Positions 59,147-64,000 of a stretch of 64,000 bases of DNA are shown here, in pieces. Made by a program: the position numbers and the translations under genes. The first letter of the stretch is position 1, and each line of letters starts with the position of its first letter. The notes under the pieces were generated by a model. The model had not been told where the DNA came from. It worked only from the letters and a program-made list of their open reading frames with translations, and ran no database searches. The stretch lies in NCBI RefSeq assembly GCF_000250655.1, contig NC_016935.1:3056001-3120000 (forward strand), read 5' to 3'. This stretch comes from Paenibacillus mucilaginosus 3016. Lineage in GTDB: Bacteria; Bacillota; Bacilli; Paenibacillales; NBRC-103111.

Positions 59147-59524
59147 ATGGAAAGCAGTGCTAGCGAGGTCCTGCCGCCGGAGCAGCGGAGCCGGATCGAG
59201 GCGGAAGTGGACGGATTGAAATTCACCAAAAACTTCCGCTCGGCGACAGCTGAAGAATGGTATGTCTTTTTGCCGGGGTATCAGGATCCGGTCAGCGGGG
59301 GAGCGGCGGGCAAAGCCATCATCCACTACGATCTCTTGGGGAATAAAGAGGTGTTCATCAACACGACGATCATCTACGACGACCCGGCCCTGTATGAGCC
59401 GGAGCAGCACGCTCTGGTGTACGCGGTCAGCGAAGAGGTCGTGAACCGGCTGGTCGGTTATGCGGACACGCTGCTGTCCGTTCATTCGGGGGCAAACTCG
59501 TATCAAGCGGAATACCTTCAGTGA
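59147..59524 (+). CDS. Unknown protein, 125 aa
   Basis: AAGGAGG lies eight bases before the ATG. The product is acidic with an aromatic middle (EEWYVFLPGYQDPVSGG) and a mixed alpha/beta pattern (AIIHYDLLGNKEVFINTTII). It has no signal peptide or cysteines. I do not recognise the family. The Nudix-GNAT fusion gene follows about 80 bp later on the same strand. Confidence 0.6.
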   Translation: MESSASEVLPPEQRSRIEAEVDGLKFTKNFRSATAEEWYVFLPGYQDPVSGGAAGKAIIHYDLLGNKEVFINTTIIYDDPALYEPEQHALVYAVSEEVVNRLVGYADTLLSVHSGANSYQAEYLQ

Positions 59525-59602
59525 ATGGAATGGATCTGCCTGCCCGGCCGGTGTGCCTGGCAGGTTATATGGGTTAGAACGGGAAAGCGGGGGAGACGTG
59601 AC

Positions 59603-60553
59603 ATGTGGAGAGGGGCCGCGGCCATGATCCGGAATGAGAGCAGACAGCTGCTGATGATTCTGCAGGGCAGGCCGGAGGAAGAGAAGAAGTGGTCCGTCCC
59701 TGCGGGCGGACTGAATGACGGAGAAGCCTTGGAAGAGTGCTGTGCCCGCGAGGTCTGGGAGGAGACGGGGCACCGGGTGCAGGTCGGTGCGTACCTTCAT
59801 GAGAAGAGAGGCATCTCCCGGGGTTATCCTTACCTGGTCAAGTACTATGAAGCGGAGATCACCGGAGGTGCTCCCGTGATTCAGGACCCGGACGGTCTCA
59901 TCTATGATATCCGGTGGATGTCGGCCCCGGAGATCCGGGAGCTCGCCTTAACGTACCCGGAGGACCGGGCTTTCCTCTTGGAGTACACGGAACGGGGGGA
60001 GACGCCGATCCTCTTCCGCACGAATCCGTTATCCGTGCGAAGGCTGCAGGATGCGGACGCGCCGCTGCTACAGAAGTGGCTGAACGACCCGGAGGTGCTG
60101 CGTTATTACGAGGGCCGGGACCGGCCGTATACTGCGGAGATGATACAGGCCGACTTCTATTCCCCGGAGGACCCGGCGGTCAAATGCATTCTGGAGCACA
60201 GCGGCACACCGATCGGATATGTGCAGTTCTACACGGTGGATGGGGAAGAGCGAACAGAGTACGGCCTGCAGGAGCGGCCCGGGGAGCGCTGTTTCGGCAT
60301 GGACCAGTTCATCGGCGAGCCATCCTATTGGAACCGTGGGATCGGAGGGCAGCTGGTGCGCGGCATGCTTCGCTACCTGGCCGAGGAGCAGGGGGCCCAG
60401 CGTGTCGTCATGGATCCGCAGGCCTGGAACGAGAGGGCGCTTGCTTGTTATGAGAAGAGCGGCTTCCGCAGGGTGAAGCTGCTCCCGAAGCACGAGCGGC
60501 ACGAAGGCGAGCTGCGGGACTGCTGGCTGGTGGAATGGCGGCCGGAAGCTTGA
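59603..60553 (+). CDS. Nudix hydrolase-GNAT acetyltransferase fusion, 316 aa
   Basis: The N-terminal Nudix domain (about 5-130) has a complete Nudix box from G36 (GLNDGEALEECCAREVWEET then G). The C-terminal GNAT domain (about 142-316) resembles the AAC(6')-type branch: LLQKWLNDPEVLRYYEGRD, GYVQFYTVDGEERTEYGL, GMDQFIGEPSYWNRGIGGQL and AWNERALACYEKSGFRRV. The first part would hydrolyse a nucleoside diphosphate-linked substrate; the second would acetylate an amino group. Activity against aminoglycosides is not shown. GGGGGAG precedes the ATG at 59603. Confidence 0.85.
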   Translation: MWRGAAAMIRNESRQLLMILQGRPEEEKKWSVPAGGLNDGEALEECCAREVWEETGHRVQVGAYLHEKRGISRGYPYLVKYYEAEITGGAPVIQDPDGLIYDIRWMSAPEIRELALTYPEDRAFLLEYTERGETPILFRTNPLSVRRLQDADAPLLQKWLNDPEVLRYYEGRDRPYTAEMIQADFYSPEDPAVKCILEHSGTPIGYVQFYTVDGEERTEYGLQERPGERCFGMDQFIGEPSYWNRGIGGQLVRGMLRYLAEEQGAQRVVMDPQAWNERALACYEKSGFRRVKLLPKHERHEGELRDCWLVEWRPEA

Positions 60554-60577
60554 GGGGGAGAGGGGGAGGCAGTTGAA

Positions 60578-60808
60578 ATGAATTTTCCTGGGAATGGGCA
60601 GCAGGTACAGTCCAAGGAGGATTTTGTCCGATTCCTTTCGGAACTGCGTATAAACTTGTCAGTACATCCTGCGGAGTGGGAAAATAGGAGTCTCGAGAGC
60701 TATCTTGAAGCCATGGAAGCATGGCTGGCCGACAGCTCTGCCGATTCTTCCGAGCCTTCCTGGGGAACGCTTGCCGAATTGCTTTTAGCCGCAAGAATAT
60801 ACGAGTGA
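60578..60808 (+). CDS. Small acidic protein, DUF7660-like, 76 aa
   Basis: The chain contains SKEDFVRFLSELRINL and WENRSLESYLEAMEAWL, the pattern of a small family found next to ADP-ribosylglycohydrolase-like and immunity-type genes. The family name is from memory and not certain. The ribosome binding site is GGGGGAGGC. It follows the Nudix-GNAT gene by 24 bp and precedes an ADP-ribosylglycohydrolase remnant. Confidence 0.6.
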   Translation: MNFPGNGQQVQSKEDFVRFLSELRINLSVHPAEWENRSLESYLEAMEAWLADSSADSSEPSWGTLAELLLAARIYE

Positions 60809-60842
60809 ATAAGAGGAAATCCTCTGCCCAAGAGGTAAACGA

Positions 60843-61005
60843 TGCTAAGAGCTGTCATAGGGGACGTCATCGGATCGGTATTGGATTGGCATAATACCAA
60901 ATCTATGGAATTCCCGTTGTATGACCGATTCTATGAGATTCACCGATGACACGGTGCTCGCAGTCGCTATTGCCATCAAAGTTCAAAGTACCTATCTAAG
61001 CTTAC
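60843..61005 (+). pseudogene. ADP-ribosylglycohydrolase remnant (N-terminus only)
   Basis: From the ATG at 60843 one frame reads MLRAVIGDVIGSVLDWHNTK then SMEFPLYDRFYEIHR and stops. A second frame from about 60930 continues with SMRFTDDTVLAVAIAIK. Together they match the start of ADP-ribosylglycohydrolases (GDxxGS near the N-terminus and the metal-binding FTDDT). A one-base shift separates them, and everything after about residue 55 of a ~260-residue enzyme is missing. The transporter gene follows directly. Confidence 0.75.
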
Positions 61006-61023
61006 ATAAGAAAGAGGATTCAC

Positions 61024-61965
61024 ATGCAGACACCACACCAAGACAAGCTGGACGCTTCCAAAAATCCCTATGTGCTTATGCCGATTTTGCTGCTCATGTG
61101 GGGCTCCCTGGCGGCGGTAAGCAAGCTGCTGCTGGAGAGGCTCGACAGCTATCAAGTCATGTTTTATATGTATGCCCTGGGGGCGGTCATCTTTTTGGCC
61201 ATCCTGATTCGCAAGGTGCGCCTGAAGGAAGCGCTGAAGTCCTGGAAGGTGTCAGATTATGGGCTGCTCTTTGCCTGCGGTCTGTTTACGTTTCTCTATG
61301 ATTTCTTCTACCTCAAATCCCTTGAACTCATTCCCGCCGTCGAAGCGTCGATGCTCAATTACCTGTTTCCGATCTTCATCGTGCTGTTCGCGGTGCCCAT
61401 CCACAACGAGAAACTGACGTGGGCGAAGCTGGTGTCCGTCGGCATGGGATTTCTGGGTACGGCGCTGCTGACCACGAAGGGGGATCTCGCCAATCTGAAC
61501 TTCACGAACGCCAAAGGCGATGTGCTGGCTATCCTGGCCGCCGTAAGCTGGGGAATCTTCACCAATCTCGTCAAAAAGAACAAGAAGGACATGGTGGTCA
61601 GCACCTTCCTCATTACCGCTGTGGCGCTGGTGTTATCCACCGCCGCGATGCTGGTTTATTCCCGTTGGATTCTTCCGGGGCAGGCGGATTTCCTCGGCGT
61701 GCTGTGGCTGAGCCTGAGCAATATTGTGCTGGGCTTCTTCCTGTACTTCCGGGCCCTTGCGTATTCTCCGGCTTCGCTGATCGCCAGCTTTACGTTCTTT
61801 ACGCCATTTGTTACACTGCTGTTTATTGTCCTCCTGCTCGGGGAGCGGTTAACCTGGGTGGACGGGTTGGCGGCGGTGCTCATTCTGTTCAGTGTGCCGA
61901 TGCAAAAGATCGGCAGCGTCCTCGCCGCGCGTAGGCCGCCGGGTACGATCAAGCATGACGTATAA
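61024..61965 (+). CDS. EamA/DMT-family transporter, 313 aa
   Basis: Ten membrane segments in two EamA repeats: PILLLMWGSLAAVSKLLLER ... PAVEASMLNYLFPIFIVLFA, then GDVLAILAAVSWGIFTNLVK ... SPASLIASFTFFTPFVTLLF. It is an intact member of the family, unlike the frameshifted one at 29299. The substrate is unknown; members export amino acids or metabolites. AAAGAGGA precedes the ATG. Confidence 0.88.
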   Translation: MQTPHQDKLDASKNPYVLMPILLLMWGSLAAVSKLLLERLDSYQVMFYMYALGAVIFLAILIRKVRLKEALKSWKVSDYGLLFACGLFTFLYDFFYLKSLELIPAVEASMLNYLFPIFIVLFAVPIHNEKLTWAKLVSVGMGFLGTALLTTKGDLANLNFTNAKGDVLAILAAVSWGIFTNLVKKNKKDMVVSTFLITAVALVLSTAAMLVYSRWILPGQADFLGVLWLSLSNIVLGFFLYFRALAYSPASLIASFTFFTPFVTLLFIVLLLGERLTWVDGLAAVLILFSVPMQKIGSVLAARRPPGTIKHDV

Positions 61966-62041
61966 GTATCATATGAACCGGCCCGGATGCGGGGATGATT
62001 TCCGCACGGGTCGGGTTATCCGCTGCGCCTTAACATAGACC

Positions 62042-62072
62042 AAAGCCTGCCCCGTGAAGGGAGCAGGCTTTT
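62042..62072. terminator. Bidirectional terminator between convergent genes
   Basis: AAAGCCTGC-CCC pairs with GG-GAGCAGGCTTT. It serves the EamA gene on the plus strand and the RCC1 gene on the minus strand. Confidence 0.7.
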
Positions 62073-62079
62073 GGGCGTT

Positions 62080-63228
62080 CTACTTTGTTCTGAAGTCGAC
62101 CTGAAGCGGCTTGGGGTGAAAGGTCGCAGAAGTATCGATGCCCCACATCCACAGCGTGCCATCTTTTTTGACGGCCGTATCCGCGTCAACTCCGTGGCGA
62201 TCGTCGTTGACGGACACGGACACAACGTCCGACAAACCCTCAACCGGGAAGAGTTCCTTCCATTCATCCGGATGTTCCCCGCCCAGGGCTCCCATTCTTA
62301 GGGTGAAATAGCCCAACCCCCAGACGGACCCATCCTTCTTCACGAACAGGGCGTGCTTACCGCCGTTATCCAAATCCGTCACTTCGGATAAACCGGGCAG
62401 CTGATAGGGGGAGACCGCGGTATCAAAACTGTTTTTTTGTTTGGTCGCAACCATGCCGGTTCCCCATACCCAGACGGTGCCGTCCTTGGACAGAGCGGAG
62501 TCGGTATCGAGCTTCACGATCCCTTTCAGTTCTTTGATTTGCTTGGCGGTGGACGCGAGAATCAAGTTTTCATTCATAGTGAAGCCGTATTGACTCTTGG
62601 GATAGTCGATGATCCAGACGGTTCCGTCCTCACGCAGGAAGGACACCCCCGTGGATCCGAAGGCCAGGTCCTTGATCGAATCCAGGCCTCGAAGCTGCTG
62701 GGCTTTCATTAACGGGATACTGTTTCTGAACCGCCGGGAAGCCGACTCAAACATCCACACCTTCCCCTCTTGATCCACCGCTAAGCCTAGAGTGCCATGG
62801 AGGATGACTTTCTGAATTCCATGCAGCCCGGGCACCTGATCACCGAGGGACACGTACACCAGCTCTTTGGTCAGGGTCGGGTCTTCCCTTTCAATCACCC
62901 AGACCGTTCCGTCTTCCCTCAAAGCCACCGCCATACTGTTTCCGGAAGCTACGCTCTTTACCTTATCCAATCCTTTGCCTTTCATTAACAGCGTACGATG
63001 AAACCCCTCTTTGACTGAAATGGATTGAAGGGCCCTGCCCCATACATTCCCTTGGTCGTCGAGTGCCAGGGGATCGGCTGTGGCTTGGACAATCTTGGGC
63101 TGAGCTGCTTCTGTACGGGCGGCGGCTTGGACGTAAGAGGACGTCCCGGCAGGGAGGACGAATATGGCAGCCGCTGTTATTACAGCAGAGTAACGCAGCA
63201 GCCGGCTCTTGAGCAAACCAGTTTTCAT
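62080..63228 (-). CDS. Secreted RCC1-repeat protein, 382 aa
   Basis: A signal peptide (about 1-35, AVITAAAIFVLPAGTSSYVQ then AAA) is followed by about seven degenerate RCC1-type units, each with DGTVW or an equivalent (REDGTVWVIER, KDGTVWVWGTG, KKDGSVWGLGYF, KKDGTLWMWGID), enough for one beta-propeller. Unlike the 15280 protein there is no FN3, cohesin or dockerin. It is probably extracellular, with unknown ligand. GGAGG precedes the ATG at 63228. It has normal GC content for the window. Confidence 0.82.
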   Translation of the reverse strand: MKTGLLKSRLLRYSAVITAAAIFVLPAGTSSYVQAAARTEAAQPKIVQATADPLALDDQGNVWGRALQSISVKEGFHRTLLMKGKGLDKVKSVASGNSMAVALREDGTVWVIEREDPTLTKELVYVSLGDQVPGLHGIQKVILHGTLGLAVDQEGKVWMFESASRRFRNSIPLMKAQQLRGLDSIKDLAFGSTGVSFLREDGTVWIIDYPKSQYGFTMNENLILASTAKQIKELKGIVKLDTDSALSKDGTVWVWGTGMVATKQKNSFDTAVSPYQLPGLSEVTDLDNGGKHALFVKKDGSVWGLGYFTLRMGALGGEHPDEWKELFPVEGLSDVVSVSVNDDRHGVDADTAVKKDGTLWMWGIDTSATFHPKPLQVDFRTK

Positions 63229-63436
63229 GCAGGTACCTCCGTTTACAATGAATTAGAAAACCATTTAATTCCATATAAGTAAACGGAAGTAAATAGGGAA
63301 ATGTTTCAGCTTCAGCCTATTTTGTAAAGCAGCCCATGATATAGACGTTTGGCCCCCGCGGCAGGAGCAGAGGACAAGGCATCCACCCGAGCCGCGGGAG
63401 GCACGAATCACCGCACGTTTCTGTTAAAAATAGCGT

Positions 63437-64000
63437 CTACACCCGGTCCAGCGGCCGGTGGGGCAGGGGAGGCAGCTCCGCCGTGATCGCATCCCCGGGA
63501 CGGATGGGACCGCCGGCAAGCACAACCGCCATGATCCCGGCCTTCCGGACCAGGCTGCCGTCCGGCCCCTGCTCCAGCACCTGATCCTTCAGTCCGGGCA
63601 TGAACCGGTCGAGCTGCGGGCAGGGGTTGCGCAGGCCGGTCACCTCGATCACCGCTTCGCTCCCGATCCGCAGCAGGGTGCCTGCCGGGAGCCCCAGCAG
63701 GTCGATGCCGCGCGTAGTGACATTTTCGCCCATCTCGCCGGCCCCTACGGGGTAGCCCTTGGCCCGAAGTTCATCATGAAGCTCCGCATGAATCAGGTGC
63801 ACCTGCCGCAGGTTCGGCTGGGTCGGATCCTGCGCGACCCGGGACCGGTGCTTGACGGTGGCCCCTTGATGAGCGTCTCCCTCGACGCCGAGCCCGGCGA
63901 CCAGCCGGATCTGTTCCTCGCTTCGCTTGCTGAACGTGTGTCCCTCGCTGCGGCTGACCGCTGTCACCAGGCCTCTGACGACCTGTTGATCCGCTTCCCT
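63437..64000 (-). CDS. MOSC-domain protein, N-terminus uncertain or cut by the window edge
   Basis: A MOSC domain as in YiiM/MOSC sulphur-carrier proteins: TAVSRSEGHTFSKRSEEQIR, GLGVEGDAHQGATVKHRSRV, GENVTTRGIDLLGLPAGTLL, and the conserved cysteine in LRNPCPQLDRF. MOSC proteins bind a molybdenum cofactor or transfer sulphur. The frame is open to the right edge of the window. A GTG at 63967 is the only clear internal start, so the gene may begin there or beyond the edge. Confidence 0.85.
   Translation of the reverse strand, partial: READQQVVRGLVTAVSRSEGHTFSKRSEEQIRLVAGLGVEGDAHQGATVKHRSRVAQDPTQPNLRQVHLIHAELHDELRAKGYPVGAGEMGENVTTRGIDLLGLPAGTLLRIGSEAVIEVTGLRNPCPQLDRFMPGLKDQVLEQGPDGSLVRKAGIMAVVLAGGPIRPGDAITAELPPLPHRPLDRV

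Overview
The window looks like chromosomal DNA from a GC-rich, spore-forming Firmicute, most likely Paenibacillus. The grounds are strong AGGAGG-type ribosome binding sites, frequent GTG/TTG starts, an S-layer-homology (SLH) protein, a DUF3231 protein, oligoendopeptidase F, a BlaR1/BlaI system, IS30 remnants and many AraC regulators next to sugar genes. The genus is inferred from gene content; no rRNA or other marker gene is present. Nearly all genes are short metabolic or regulatory units of one to three genes. I saw no prophage, tRNA, rRNA or CRISPR array.

Layout. 0.2-1.9 kb: four or five small unknown proteins. 2.0-2.9 kb: a non-coding repeat field. 2.8-7.2 kb: SDR, alpha/beta hydrolase with a PadR regulator, MmyB-type regulator and quinone oxidoreductase-like protein. 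7.2-7.5 kb: a ZTP (pfl) riboswitch with terminator, followed by only the first codons of folD. 7.6-14.5 kb: GNAT, DUF3231, PepF, a broken acyl-CoA synthetase, a 2,4-dienoyl-CoA reductase and a GH130 glycosidase. 14.5-17.6 kb: a secreted RCC1/FN3/cohesin/dockerin protein between two IS30 remnants. 17.9-37.9 kb: carbohydrate-related genes (Gfo/Idh/MocA, GH2 beta-mannosidase, ThuA, PhyH, sugar isomerase) with AraC, MocR and LytTR regulators. 38.3-44.5 kb: methyltransferases, a double GNAT, and a multicopper oxidase unit with three copies of a TetR-like operator. 44.6-52.4 kb: a cell-wall block with an SLH-anchored serine hydrolase, an OmpR/histidine kinase pair, class A beta-lactamase, BlaR1 and BlaI. 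52.6-59.0 kb: an AT-richer block of SDRs with MmyB and MerR regulators, RidA and LysE. 59.1-64.0 kb: a Nudix-GNAT fusion, an ADP-ribosylglycohydrolase remnant, an EamA transporter, a second RCC1 protein and a MOSC protein.

The least ordinary content is non-coding. Two tandem arrays, at 18.8-19.2 kb and 49.8-50.1 kb, have different sequences but almost the same plan. In each, two hairpin types that share a core alternate within a 112-113 bp unit, with centres 61-62 and then 51 bp apart, in four plus three copies. The second array sits between the beta-lactamase gene and blaR1. Other tandem arrays have periods of 106, 49 and about 121 bp, and a dispersed palindromic repeat occurs near 2.4 and 34.3 kb. 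Decayed genes are common: folD, an acyl-CoA synthetase, the IS30 copies, an EamA transporter and an ADP-ribosylglycohydrolase. One histidine kinase gene has an apparent frameshift in a run of nine T.
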